DNA from: Propionibacteriaceae bacterium
GTDB taxonomy: Bacteria; Actinomycetota; Actinomycetes; Propionibacteriales; Propionibacteriaceae
Length of the DNA stretch: 64,000 bases
Reading direction: 5' to 3'
Assembly: GCA_031271975.1 (NCBI GenBank)
Contig: JAISUR010000037.1
Location: 186,001-250,000, forward strand
A program made the translations under genes and the position numbers. Of this stretch, positions 56,144-64,000 are shown piece after piece (position 1 is the first letter of the stretch; every line of letters begins with the position of its first letter). Under the pieces are notes generated by a model. It ran no database searches, had not been told where the DNA came from, and was given only the letters and a program-made list of their open reading frames with translations.

Positions 56144-58984
56144 ATGACTGAGACGATGCCTGTGCGGGGTGTGGCCGCATGCGACAAGTCTGGCAAGGGG
56201 CTCACTATCGAGCGCGTATTCACTACGGCCGGCGTGCACCCCTACGAGGAAATCACCTGGGAGCGGCGCGACATCACGCAAACGAACTGGAAGACGGGCG
56301 AAGTCATCTTCGAGCAGCGCGACGTCGAGTTTCCGGATTTCTGGAGCCTGAACGCGTCCACCATCGTCACCACTAAGTACTTCCGCGGCGCGCTGGGCAC
56401 CGATGCCCGGGAAGGCTCGCTGCGGACGCTGGTCGACCGGGTTGTCGAGAAGTACCGCCAAGCCGGTGAGGAGCACGGGTACTTCGCGACGAGCGAGGAC
56501 GCCGAGATCTTCGCCCACGAGCTGACCTGGATGCTGGTCCACCAGTTCTTCTCCTTCAACTCGCCGGTGTGGTTCAACGTGGGCACGCCGTCGCCACAGC
56601 AGGTGTCCGCCTGCTTCATCTTGTCGGTGGACGATTCGATGGAGTCGATCCTGAACTGGTACAAGGAGGAGGGATTCATCTTCAAGGGCGGCTCGGGCGC
56701 GGGCCTCAATCTGTCGCGCATCCGCTCTTCGAAAGAACTGCTGTCCTCGGGCGGCACCGCGTCGGGCCCGGTTTCCTTCATGCGTGGCGCCGACGCGACG
56801 GCGGGCACTATCAAGTCCGGGGGCGCCACGCGGCGCGCGGCCAAGATGGTCGTGCTCGACGTGGACCATCCCGACATCGAGGAATTCGTGGAGACGAAGG
56901 CGCGCGAGGAGGACAAGATCCGGGCACTGCGGGATGCCGGCTTCGACATGGACCTGGGCGGCAAGGACATCGTCTCGGTGCAGTATCAGAACGCCAACAA
57001 CTCGGTGCGCGTCTCGGACAAGTTCATGCGCGCGGTCGAGGCGGGGGAGCCGTTCGACCTGCTGGCACGCATGGACGGGCATGTCATCGAGACGGTTGAC
57101 GCCCGCGGGCTGTTCCGCAAGATCGCCGAAGCCGCCTGGGAGTGCGCGGACCCGGGTCTGCAATACGACGACACCATCAACGACTGGCACACCAACCCCG
57201 AGTCGGGCCGCATCAACGCGTCCAATCCCTGCTCGGAGTACATGAGCCTGGACAACTCCTCGTGCAACCTCGCCTCGCTCAACTTGCTGAAGTTCTTGCG
57301 GGAGGACGGCGTCTTCGACTCGCAGTTGTTCGTCAAAGCCGTCGAGTTGGTCATCACAGCCATGGACATCTCGATCTGCTTCGCGGACTTCCCGACTCAG
57401 TCCATCGCGGCCACCACCGTTGACTTCCGCCAACTCGGCATCGGCTACGCCAACCTGGGCGCGTTGCTGATGGCCGTGGGCCGCGGCTACGACACGGACT
57501 CCGGCCGGGCTTTGGCGGCGGCGATCACGTCCTTGATGACGGGCGCGGCCTACCGGCGTTCCGCGGAATTGGCGGCCGTCGTCGGCACTTACAACGGTTA
57601 TCCCCGCAACGCCGCCGGGCACCAGCGCGTGATGCGCAAGCACCAGGCGGCCACCGACGACCTGCGGGATTGGGACGAACTCGACGGGGCGGTCCGGCGC
57701 GCCGCCGTGGAGCAGTGGGAGGACGTCGTGAAGCTGGGTGCGGTAAACGGCTTCCGAAACGCGCAGGCCTCGGTGCTGGCGCCCACGGGCACCATCGGCT
57801 TCATGATGGACTGCGACACGACAGGTATCGAGCCGGACTTCTCGCTGGTCAAGTTCAAGAAGCTGGTCGGTGGCTCGTCGATGCAGATTGTGAATCAGAC
57901 AATTCCGCGGGCGCTGCGGCGCTTGGGCTATGCCGAGGAGACGATAGAGGCCATCGTCGCCTACATCGCCGAACATGGCCATGTGGTAGACGCGCCGGGG
58001 CTCAAGATCGAGCACTACGAGATTTTCGACACCGCCATGGGCCGCCGCTCCATCAAGCCGATGGGCCACGTGCGGATGATGGCGGCGGTGCAGCCGTTCA
58101 TTTCGGGCGCCATCTCGAAGACGGTCAACCTGCCCGAATCCGCCACCGTGGAGGACATCGCGGACGTCTACATGCAGGGCTGGAAGCTGGGCGTGAAGGC
58201 GCTGGCGGTCTACCGCGACAACTGCAAGGTGGGCCAGCCGCTGTCCGACAAGAAGAAGGACGACAACGCCCAAGCGGCCGAACCGGAAGTCCGCGTCGAA
58301 TACCGGCCCAAGCGCAAGCGCCTGCCGAAGTCCCGCATCAGCCGCACCACATCTTTCTCGGTGGCCGGCGCGGAAGGCTACATGACCTCTGGGCAGTACG
58401 ACGATGGCGCGCTCGGTGAAGTGTTCTTGAAGCTCGGCAAGCAGGGTTCGACGCTGGCCGGCGTCATGGACGCGTTCTCCATCGCGGTGTCCATCGGCCT
58501 GCAATACGGCGTGCCGCTGGGCACCTTCGCCCAAAAGTTCACCAACTTGAAGTTCGAGCCGGCGGGCATGACGGACGACCCGGACGTGCGCATGGCGCAG
58601 TCGATCATGGACTACATCTTCCGGCGCCTGGCGTTGGATTATCTGCCCTTCGACGAGCGTGCCGAGTTGGGCATCTACACGGCCGCGGAACGCAAGCGCT
58701 ATGTGGAAACTGGCTCATATCTGCCAGAAGAGGAGTCCGAGTTGATCGAGTCCGAGTCGCTCAAGAACGACGCGGCCGACGCGCTGCATCTCGACGGCCC
58801 CGGCCCGATCCAGCCGGCTCTGGTGGAGCCGACCGGCAAGGTCACTTCGACCGCTGACGTGCTCTCCAATCTGACGGGAATGAAGGTCGACGCGCCGCTT
58901 TGCATGACGTGCGGCACGAAGATGCGGCCGTCCGGGTCCTGCTACGCGTGCGAAGGGTGCGGCTCCACGAGCGGCTGCAGCTGA
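56144..58984 (+). CDS. nrdJ: Vitamin B12-dependent (class II) ribonucleoside-diphosphate reductase
   Basis: A 946-residue enzyme that reduces ribonucleotides using an adenosylcobalamin-generated thiyl radical. Redox pair Cys157 (QVSACFIL) and Cys374 (NSSCNLASLN); radical Cys363 (NPCSEYMS). The C-terminal Cys-rich tail (CMTCGTKMRPSGSCYACEGC) accepts electrons from thioredoxin. No B12 riboswitch was recognised upstream. Convergent with rsgA. Confidence 0.95.
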   Translation: MTETMPVRGVAACDKSGKGLTIERVFTTAGVHPYEEITWERRDITQTNWKTGEVIFEQRDVEFPDFWSLNASTIVTTKYFRGALGTDAREGSLRTLVDRVVEKYRQAGEEHGYFATSEDAEIFAHELTWMLVHQFFSFNSPVWFNVGTPSPQQVSACFILSVDDSMESILNWYKEEGFIFKGGSGAGLNLSRIRSSKELLSSGGTASGPVSFMRGADATAGTIKSGGATRRAAKMVVLDVDHPDIEEFVETKAREEDKIRALRDAGFDMDLGGKDIVSVQYQNANNSVRVSDKFMRAVEAGEPFDLLARMDGHVIETVDARGLFRKIAEAAWECADPGLQYDDTINDWHTNPESGRINASNPCSEYMSLDNSSCNLASLNLLKFLREDGVFDSQLFVKAVELVITAMDISICFADFPTQSIAATTVDFRQLGIGYANLGALLMAVGRGYDTDSGRALAAAITSLMTGAAYRRSAELAAVVGTYNGYPRNAAGHQRVMRKHQAATDDLRDWDELDGAVRRAAVEQWEDVVKLGAVNGFRNAQASVLAPTGTIGFMMDCDTTGIEPDFSLVKFKKLVGGSSMQIVNQTIPRALRRLGYAEETIEAIVAYIAEHGHVVDAPGLKIEHYEIFDTAMGRRSIKPMGHVRMMAAVQPFISGAISKTVNLPESATVEDIADVYMQGWKLGVKALAVYRDNCKVGQPLSDKKKDDNAQAAEPEVRVEYRPKRKRLPKSRISRTTSFSVAGAEGYMTSGQYDDGALGEVFLKLGKQGSTLAGVMDAFSIAVSIGLQYGVPLGTFAQKFTNLKFEPAGMTDDPDVRMAQSIMDYIFRRLALDYLPFDERAELGIYTAAERKRYVETGSYLPEEESELIESESLKNDAADALHLDGPGPIQPALVEPTGKVTSTADVLSNLTGMKVDAPLCMTCGTKMRPSGSCYACEGCGSTSGCS

Positions 58985-59036
58985 TGGCTTGGGGGTCGGC
59001 GGCCTGGCTGGGCCGTGAGCCCTGGGCGGCGCGTGG

Positions 59037-59052
59037 GGCGCTGTTCAGCGCC
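59037..59052 (+). terminator. Palindrome between nrdJ and rsgA
   Basis: GGCGCTG-TT-CAGCGCC, 53 bases after the nrdJ stop and overlapping the last rsgA codons; it could end both convergent transcripts. No T run. Confidence 0.4.
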
Positions 59053-60031
59053 AGGCTTTCTCCATGCGTCTGAAGCTCTCCAGGCGTTCGGCGTTGAGGC
59101 GGCCGGCCGCCACGGCTTCGTCGAGGGCGCAGTCGATCGCACCGGCTTCGTGGGTGCAGCCGCGCGGGCAATCGGCGGTGAGCTCGGCCAAATCCGGGAA
59201 AGCGGCGATGATCGAGTCGATCGTCACGTGGCTCAGCCCGAAGGAGCGCACTCCGGGAGTGTCGATGACCCATCCGCCGAACGGCAGGCGTAAAGCTATC
59301 GCTGAGGTCGAGGTGTGCCGCCCACGGCCGGTGACTTCGTTCACATCTCCGGTGGCCCGGTCGACTCCGGGTATCAAAGCGTTGACCAGCGTTGACTTGC
59401 CGACTCCGGAGTGGCCCACGAACACGCTCACCCGGCCCGCGAGCAGTTCTCGCAATGCGGTCAGGTCTGCTCCGGGTTCGGAAGTGACCATACGCAATCC
59501 GAGCGGTGCGTAGATGGCTTCCATGTCCGCCACCGAAGCCAAGTCCGACTTGGTGAACACCAGCAGCGGGTCGAGCCCTCCGTCGTAGGCGGCGACCAGA
59601 ATGCGGTCGATCATTCCCGGACGCGGCGGCGGGTCGGCCAAGGCCGTGACGATGGCCAGTTGGTCGGCGTTGGCCACAATCGGGCGTTCGTAGGGGTCAT
59701 CGTCGTCGGCGGTGCGCCGCAGCACCGTGCGGCGTTCGTCCACTTGCACTATGCGCGCCAGCGTTCCCGCGGCGCCGCTGGTGTCGCCCACGATGCGCAC
59801 GTGGTCCCCGACGATCACGCCGGTTCGGCCCAGGCTGCGGGCCTTGGTGGCCGTCACGGTGGTTTCGCCGACCAAGCAGCGAAAGCGGCCCCGGTCGACA
59901 GTGATGACCAGGCCGGGCTCGGCGTCTTCGTAAGCGGGGCGGTCCTTCGTGCGCGGGCGGGAACGCTTCGCCGGCCTGCCGAACCCGGCGTGCGGGTCGT
60001 CGGTGATGGCTCCGCGGTAGGCGCGCGCCAT
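59045..60031 (-). CDS. rsgA: Ribosome small-subunit-dependent GTPase A
   Basis: A 328-residue circularly permuted GTPase that helps mature the 30S subunit. An N-terminal OB-fold (about 40-100), the G4 motif FTKSDL before the P-loop GHSGVGKSTLVNAL (permuted order), switch DTPGVRSFGL, and the zinc finger CPRGCTHEAGAIDC. Its ATG overlaps the aroA stop by one base (TGATG), so it is translated with aroA. Confidence 0.95.
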   Translation of the reverse strand: MARAYRGAITDDPHAGFGRPAKRSRPRTKDRPAYEDAEPGLVITVDRGRFRCLVGETTVTATKARSLGRTGVIVGDHVRIVGDTSGAAGTLARIVQVDERRTVLRRTADDDDPYERPIVANADQLAIVTALADPPPRPGMIDRILVAAYDGGLDPLLVFTKSDLASVADMEAIYAPLGLRMVTSEPGADLTALRELLAGRVSVFVGHSGVGKSTLVNALIPGVDRATGDVNEVTGRGRHTSTSAIALRLPFGGWVIDTPGVRSFGLSHVTIDSIIAAFPDLAELTADCPRGCTHEAGAIDCALDEAVAAGRLNAERLESFRRMEKAWR

Positions 60032-61302
60032 CAGCTTGCCCTCACCATGGCGGCCCAGCGTTCCGGGAAGTCCGGGATGGTCTTGGACGTTGCCGCGATG
60101 TCGTCGATGACGACGCCGGGGACAGCCAGGCCCAACAGCGCCGCCGCATGGGCGAGCCGGTGGTCGGCGCGCACCGCGAAGACGCCCCCGTGCAGCTTTG
60201 CGGGCTCGATCCGCAGCCCGTTCTCAGTTTGGGAAACCCGGCCGCCGAGGGCGTTGATGCCAGCCTCCAGCGCGGCCAGGCGGTCCGTTTCGTGCCCCCG
60301 GATGTGGCCCACGCCGGTAATCTCGCTGGGGCCGTCAGCCAACGCCGCCAACGCGGCAGCGGCGGGCGTGAATTCGCTGATGGCGCCGAGGTCCAGCCAG
60401 GGCGCCGGTTGCAGGTCGCCGCTGATCGTCACTTCGCCGTCGCGTTGCTGCACGCGCGCCCCGAACGCCTGCAGCGCGTCCAGCAGATCCGCGGCGGGCT
60501 GTATCCAGCGCGGAGCGCCGCCCGCCAGGGAAACCGCCGTGGCTGGCGCAGGCCAGGGCGCGGTGACCGAGCCGCCGGCCACCAGCGCCGCGGCCAGGAA
60601 TGTGGCCGTGGCGGTCAGGTCGGGCTCGATGCGCTCGGTGACCGGAGCGATGTCGCCCGGGGCGACGAACCAGGTGTTGCCGTCGTTTTCGGCACACACT
60701 CCCCGGGCCTGAAGCAGCAGCAGCGTCATGTCGATGTGCGGCCGCGAGGGGAGCGGGCCGCCGCGGTGCATCAGGTGCAAGCCCTCCGGGTAGCGCGCGG
60801 CGGACAGCAGCAGTCCCGAGATGAACTGGCTGGACGCCGACGAGTCGACCACGGCTTCGCCGCGGGTGACCGGGCCGAGGACGCTGAACGGCAGCGAATC
60901 CGAGTCCACTTGGGCACCAAGGGTGCGCAGCGCGCCGAGCAGCGGCCCCATCGGCCGCGCGTGGGCCTGCGTGTCGCCGTGAAAGCGCACCGGCCGGGCC
61001 CCAATCGCGGCCAGGGGCGGCAGAAATCGCATCACGGTGCCGCTGAGGCCGCAGTCCACTGACGCCGCTTGCAAGTCACCCGGCGTGACCACCGCGGTGT
61101 TGCCGCTGGCCGTGATGTCGGCTCCCAACGCGGAAAGGGCGTTCAGCATCAACGCCGTGTCCCGGCCAGTTGGCAGGCCGCTCAGGGTGCTCGGGCCGGT
61201 GGCCAGCGCCGCCAGCACCAACGCGCGCGCGGCGGCGGATTTCGAGCCGGGCAACTCCACCCGGGCCCGCAATGGCCCAGACGTCGGCGCCGCCCAACCC
61301 AT
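60031..61302 (-). CDS. aroA: 3-phosphoshikimate 1-carboxyvinyltransferase (EPSP synthase)
   Basis: A 423-residue shikimate-pathway enzyme that joins phosphoenolpyruvate to shikimate 3-phosphate. Family motifs: PGSKSAAARALVLAALA (with the usual Ser-Asn replaced by Ala-Ala), the LSGTVMRFLPP region and EFTPAAAALAAL. The ATG at 61302 overlaps the stop of the DoxX gene by one base (TGATG) although the frame is open upstream. Confidence 0.93.
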   Translation of the reverse strand: MGWAAPTSGPLRARVELPGSKSAAARALVLAALATGPSTLSGLPTGRDTALMLNALSALGADITASGNTAVVTPGDLQAASVDCGLSGTVMRFLPPLAAIGARPVRFHGDTQAHARPMGPLLGALRTLGAQVDSDSLPFSVLGPVTRGEAVVDSSASSQFISGLLLSAARYPEGLHLMHRGGPLPSRPHIDMTLLLLQARGVCAENDGNTWFVAPGDIAPVTERIEPDLTATATFLAAALVAGGSVTAPWPAPATAVSLAGGAPRWIQPAADLLDALQAFGARVQQRDGEVTISGDLQPAPWLDLGAISEFTPAAAALAALADGPSEITGVGHIRGHETDRLAALEAGINALGGRVSQTENGLRIEPAKLHGGVFAVRADHRLAHAAALLGLAVPGVVIDDIAATSKTIPDFPERWAAMVRAS

Positions 61303-61790
61303 CAGGCCTCGATCGCTTGCTTGGCTTCGCGCTTGGCGATTCTCCTTTGGCGTTTCGAGTCCTGGGCGAGGATCTCGCGCTGCAAACGCAGCTTCCACAG
61401 CAGGCTGGGCTTGCCCTGTGTGTCCGCCGCCGCCAGCAGCGCGCCACCCAGCAGCGAAACGTTGGCGAGCAACTCGTCGAGGTTGTCGCGCCGCGCGGCG
61501 ACCTGCGGCACGAGTGTGGCCGCTACCAAGCCCGCGCCCAGACGGCGTCCGATTCCAGTGGCCAGCATGGCCGCCCCAGCGAGCTGGGTGAGGCCGGCGC
61601 ATTTGACCAACGCGGTGGTGTCCGGTGGAATCTTGTCGGCCAGAGTGGACGGCAACGAGTCACGCGGCAGCAGCTTTTCAATCGCCGCGCCCTGATCGGC
61701 GAAGTCCTGTGGGGAGCGGAATGCCTTCAGCCCGTTCCATGCGAAGTACCCGGCCAGCATCGCCCTGGGTATGAAGTGAAGAATGCTCAT
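61302..61790 (-). CDS. DoxX family membrane protein
   Basis: A 162-residue protein with about four hydrophobic segments, the first at [13 protein letters not shown], and [20 protein letters not shown] typical of DoxX; a basic C-terminus ([14 protein letters not shown]). Mycobacterial DoxX acts with SodA and SseA in redox stress; here it starts the doxX-aroA-rsgA operon and is divergent from sigR, a redox-stress sigma factor. Confidence 0.82.
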   Translation of the reverse strand: MSILHFIPRAMLAGYFAWNGLKAFRSPQDFADQGAAIEKLLPRDSLPSTLADKIPPDTTALVKCAGLTQLAGAAMLATGIGRRLGAGLVAATLVPQVAARRDNLDELLANVSLLGGALLAAADTQGKPSLLWKLRLQREILAQDSKRQRRIAKREAKQAIEA

Positions 61791-61863
61791 CGCCAGCTTC
61801 CTATCGTGTGACGGCAGTAGCCTACCGCCTGAACATTCGTGCAACGATCTTGGGCGAATGCCC

Positions 61864-61890
61864 GGAATAGTTGCAGGGTGCGAGATCGTT
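61864..61890 (+). promoter_or_regulatory. SigR-type promoter upstream of sigR
   Basis: GGAAT (61864-61868), 19 nt, GTT (61888-61890) fits the SigR/SigH promoter (GGAAT-N18/19-GTT). The start site would fall near 61896-61898, next to an in-frame ATG at 61900. Confidence 0.6.
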
Positions 61891-61962
61891 CTAGCAGACA
61901 TGGGAGTCGGTTTGCTGGCGCGGCCAGACACCAAGGGCCTTCTACCGCTAGGCTCTTGGTCG

Positions 61963-62556
61963 ATGAGTTCGCCAACTGTGCCCGCCCAGTCCGGGGAACT
62001 GGCGGCGCGCTTCGAGCGCGATGCGCTGGTTTACCTGGACCAGTTATACGCGGCTGGGCTGCGTATGACGCACAACCCGGCAGACGCCGAGGATCTGGTG
62101 CAAGAGACGTATGCCAAAGCGTTCGCCTCCTTCGGCCAGTTCAAGGCGGGAACAAACTTGAAGGCGTGGCTCTACCGGATCCTCACCAACACGTTTATCA
62201 ACACCTACCGCAAGAACCAGCGCCGTCCCCAGACGACGAGCCAGGATGCCATCGAGGACTGGCAGTTGGCCGCGGCCGAGGCCCACTCGCCAACCGGGTT
62301 GCGGTCGGCGGAAATGGACGCGCTGGACAGGCTGCCGGATTCCCGGGTGAAAGAGGCGATGGCCGAGTTGCCGGAGGATTTCCGCCTGGCCGTCTACTTG
62401 GCCGACGTCGAGGGCTTTTCGTACAAGGAGATCGCGGAGATGATGGACACGCCGATCGGCACGGTGATGTCCCGCCTGAACCGCGGCAGGCATCAGTTGC
62501 GGAGCAAGCTGGCAGACCACGCCAGAAGTTATGGAATTCGAGGCAGTGATGAGTGA
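61963..62556 (+). CDS. sigR: Redox-stress ECF sigma factor SigR/SigH
   Basis: A 197-residue ECF12 sigma factor controlling thiol-oxidative stress genes. Region 2 ([36 protein letters not shown]) and region 4 ([29 protein letters not shown]) are intact. TAGGCT lies 8 nt before this ATG. The frame is open upstream with ATGs at 61900 and 61858, so a form 21 or 35 residues longer is possible, as with sigma-R' in Streptomyces. Followed by rsrA, overlapping 8 nt. Confidence 0.93.
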   Translation: MSSPTVPAQSGELAARFERDALVYLDQLYAAGLRMTHNPADAEDLVQETYAKAFASFGQFKAGTNLKAWLYRILTNTFINTYRKNQRRPQTTSQDAIEDWQLAAAEAHSPTGLRSAEMDALDRLPDSRVKEAMAELPEDFRLAVYLADVEGFSYKEIAEMMDTPIGTVMSRLNRGRHQLRSKLADHARSYGIRGSDE

Positions 62557-62788
62557 ACAGGAAAAGTGCCACAGCATTTTGGCGCGTATTTTCGCGTTCC
62601 ACGACGGCGAGTTGGAGGAGTCCGAAGCCGCCGAGATCAGAGAGCACCTGTTGGGCTGCGAGCCCTGCTTGGGGCACTTCGAGGTGGAACGGGCCATGCG
62701 GGCGCTCATCCGCCGCAGTTGCCAAGAGAAGGCTCCCGAATCGCTGCTGGCCAGGATCAAGGGCCAATTCACGCCTGATTTTGCCTGA
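62549..62788 (+). CDS. rsrA: Zinc-binding redox anti-sigma factor RsrA
   Basis: A 79-residue ZAS-family anti-sigma factor that binds SigR when reduced and lets go when oxidised. Cys7, His33, Cys37 and Cys40 have the spacing of the zinc ligands of Streptomyces RsrA (Cys11, His37, Cys41, Cys44). A further Cys58 lies near the end. ATG at 62549 has GAGG 5 nt upstream and overlaps sigR. Confidence 0.92.
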   Translation: MSEQEKCHSILARIFAFHDGELEESEAAEIREHLLGCEPCLGHFEVERAMRALIRRSCQEKAPESLLARIKGQFTPDFA

Positions 62789-62820
62789 AGATGGCAGTCG
62801 GCGCACGCGCCTGGACAAGC

Positions 62821-62846
62821 AAAAGCCCTCGCCTTTGCGAGGGCTT
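62821..62846 (-). terminator. Terminator of the bL37 gene, shared with rsrA
   Basis: A perfect 10-bp stem AAGCCCTCGC/GCGAGGGCTT with a 4-nt loop; on the minus strand it runs into TTTT. It lies 15 bases beyond the bL37 stop and 32 beyond rsrA. Confidence 0.8.
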
Positions 62847-62861
62847 GACTGCTATTTGCGG

Positions 62862-62936
62862 CTAAGCGTTGGGACGCTTCCCGTGATTGGACGCGTTCTT
62901 GCGGCGCGCCCGGCGTTTCCGGCCACCTTTACCCAT
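62862..62936 (-). CDS. Ribosomal protein bL37 (24 residues)
   Basis: An ATG-started reading frame of 24 codons encoding MGKGGRKRRARR followed by KNASNHGKRPNA, a nearly all-basic peptide that matches the actinobacterial large-subunit protein bL37 first described on mycobacterial ribosomes (conserved ending NHGKRPNA). AGGAG lies 5 nt before the ATG and a strong terminator follows, making a complete small transcription unit. Its position between rsrA and the PdtaS-like kinase gene, on the opposite strand, is easily missed. Confidence 0.88.
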   Translation of the reverse strand: MGKGGRKRRARRKNASNHGKRPNA

Positions 62937-63010
62937 CAGATCTCCTAAGTTCTGGCAACAGCCTCCAAGTCTAGCCCGATTCGCAACATTTTTCCCGCTA
63001 GGGTGGGCGC

Positions 63011-64000
63011 ATGCGCTCAATGGAGGGGATCATCCGGGAACACACCAGCCTGACTGAGGCGGACATCAATTGGCTCAGCCTGCTGGTGGACGAATGGTCG
63101 CTGTTGGCGGATTTGTCGTTCTCAGACTTGATCCTCTGGGTGCCCGACACCGACGACAGCATCTTCTGGGCCTGCGCGCAGGTGCGCCCCACCACTGGCC
63201 CCACGTCGCTGGAGGAAGACGTCGTCGGCGAGGAGATCGTCTACGACGCGGAGCACCTGGTCACCGAGGCTTACCTTTCCCAAGAGATATCGCACACGTC
63301 CGGAAACAAGCTGCACGCTGGGATCCCGGTCGACGTGACGGCCGTCCCGATCTTGGACGGTGAACGCTGTATCGCCGTGTTGGAGGCGCATTCGAACCGG
63401 ATGGGCACCCGGGCGCCGGGTGCCTTGGAGGATACCTATCTGGAAGCGGCCGCGGTCTTGGCCCAGATGGTGCGCAAACGCCTCTTTCCGAGCGGCGGCG
63501 ACAAACCCGAGCCTTGGCTTTCGCCGCGGGTTGGCGACGGGCTCATCCGCGTCCGCAACAACGGCGTGGTCGCTTTCGCCTCGCCGAACGCCCTGAGCGC
63601 CTATCGCCGGCTCGGGCTCGCCGGGGATTTGGAGGGCGAGAACCTGTGGGAAGTGACCTTGCCGCTGCTGCGCGTCAAGCGGCAGCCGGTGGAGCGGCCG
63701 ATGGAGGCGCTGCTGAAGGCCCGCGAGGTGAGGGAGGAAGACCTGGAGTCGGAGACCGCCACACTGCGGATCAGGATCATTCCCCTGGTGGCGGACACCG
63801 GCCCAGCCGGGCTGCTGGTGATGTGCCGCGACACCACCGAACTGCGCTACCGCGAGCGCCAATTGCTCACCAAAGACGCCACCATCCGCGAGATCCACCA
63901 CCGCGTGAAGAACAACCTGCAAACAGTCGCCGCGCTGCTGCGGCTGCAGGCCCGCCGCATCGATGCGCCGGAAGCCAAAGACGCGCTTTCCGACGCCATG
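63011..64000 (+). CDS. pdtaS: PdtaS-like sensor histidine kinase, 3' end outside the window
   Basis: The first 330 codons of a cytoplasmic histidine kinase. A GAF-like domain (about 1-150), a PAS domain (about 180-285), then the HisKA_2 dimerisation motif EIHHRVKNNLQTVAALLRLQARR with the phospho-acceptor His at 296/297. In mycobacteria PdtaS phosphorylates the RNA-binding antiterminator PdtaR. The ATPase domain is beyond the window. TAGGGT lies 6 nt before the ATG, with no ribosome site. Confidence 0.9.
   Translation, partial: MRSMEGIIREHTSLTEADINWLSLLVDEWSLLADLSFSDLILWVPDTDDSIFWACAQVRPTTGPTSLEEDVVGEEIVYDAEHLVTEAYLSQEISHTSGNKLHAGIPVDVTAVPILDGERCIAVLEAHSNRMGTRAPGALEDTYLEAAAVLAQMVRKRLFPSGGDKPEPWLSPRVGDGLIRVRNNGVVAFASPNALSAYRRLGLAGDLEGENLWEVTLPLLRVKRQPVERPMEALLKAREVREEDLESETATLRIRIIPLVADTGPAGLLVMCRDTTELRYRERQLLTKDATIREIHHRVKNNLQTVAALLRLQARRIDAPEAKDALSDAM

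Noticed and set aside
56018-58534. An 838-codon frame antisense to nrdJ
   Set aside because: Shadow of nrdJ, which has all catalytic cysteines.

Overview
The window is about 64 kb of very GC-rich DNA with GTG starts almost as common as ATG. It reads as a core chromosomal segment of an actinomycete (Actinomycetota). The gene order is the conserved actinobacterial neighbourhood of the primary sigma factor: sigA, parE/parC, DUF5998, an alkaline-phosphatase-like enzyme, sepH, DUF4193, DUF4235, dut, DUF3710, an OB-fold protein, two TrkA proteins, aconitase, dxs, RNase D, DUF3000, iscS-mnmA-MetE-like-ligA, lexA, nrdR-nrdJ, aroA-rsgA, sigR-rsrA, the 24-residue ribosomal protein bL37, and a PdtaS-like kinase. 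No rRNA, tRNA, CRISPR array, transposase or phage gene was seen, and no gene-free stretch reaches 300 bases. Genus cannot be assigned from the sequence alone.

Layout. 0-9 kb: the end of a sigma factor, an oligopeptidase B, sigA, an ECF sigma factor with a membrane beta-propeller partner, a second S9 peptidase, a membrane-anchored alpha/beta hydrolase and a small Cys protein. 9-16.4 kb: topoisomerase IV, with parE and parC convergent and, between them, a free-standing copy of the ParC C-terminal beta-pinwheel plus a secreted Ig-like protein. 16.4-31.8 kb: housekeeping genes for cell division, nucleotide hygiene, K+ transport, the TCA cycle, isoprenoids, RNA processing and polyphosphate. 32-39.4 kb: an MFS permease and the glycogen/alpha-glucan genes glgX-glgE-glgB. 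39.4-47.8 kb: sulfur transfer to tRNA, a MetE-like protein, a large secreted metzincin and DNA ligase. 47.8-55 kb: lexA, then an apparently inserted block of envelope sensor-like genes (a second ECF sigma/propeller pair, a zinc-ribbon membrane protein and an LRV/propeller membrane protein). 55-64 kb: an SOS-type small membrane protein, nrdR-nrdJ, doxX-aroA-rsgA, sigR-rsrA, bL37 and the start of a PdtaS-like kinase.

Regulation can be read in several places. LexA boxes overlap the promoters of lexA and of the small membrane gene before nrdR. A SigR-type promoter precedes sigR and would start transcription beside an upstream in-frame ATG. About seventeen genes carry a TANNNT element 6-8 nt before their start codon, the layout of leaderless actinobacterial mRNAs; this often decides the start chosen here.

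The least ordinary items are the orphan ParC tail domain, the two ECF sigma/kelch-like membrane protein modules, the LysM-less SOS gene, and the pair of membrane sensor-like proteins at 52-55 kb.
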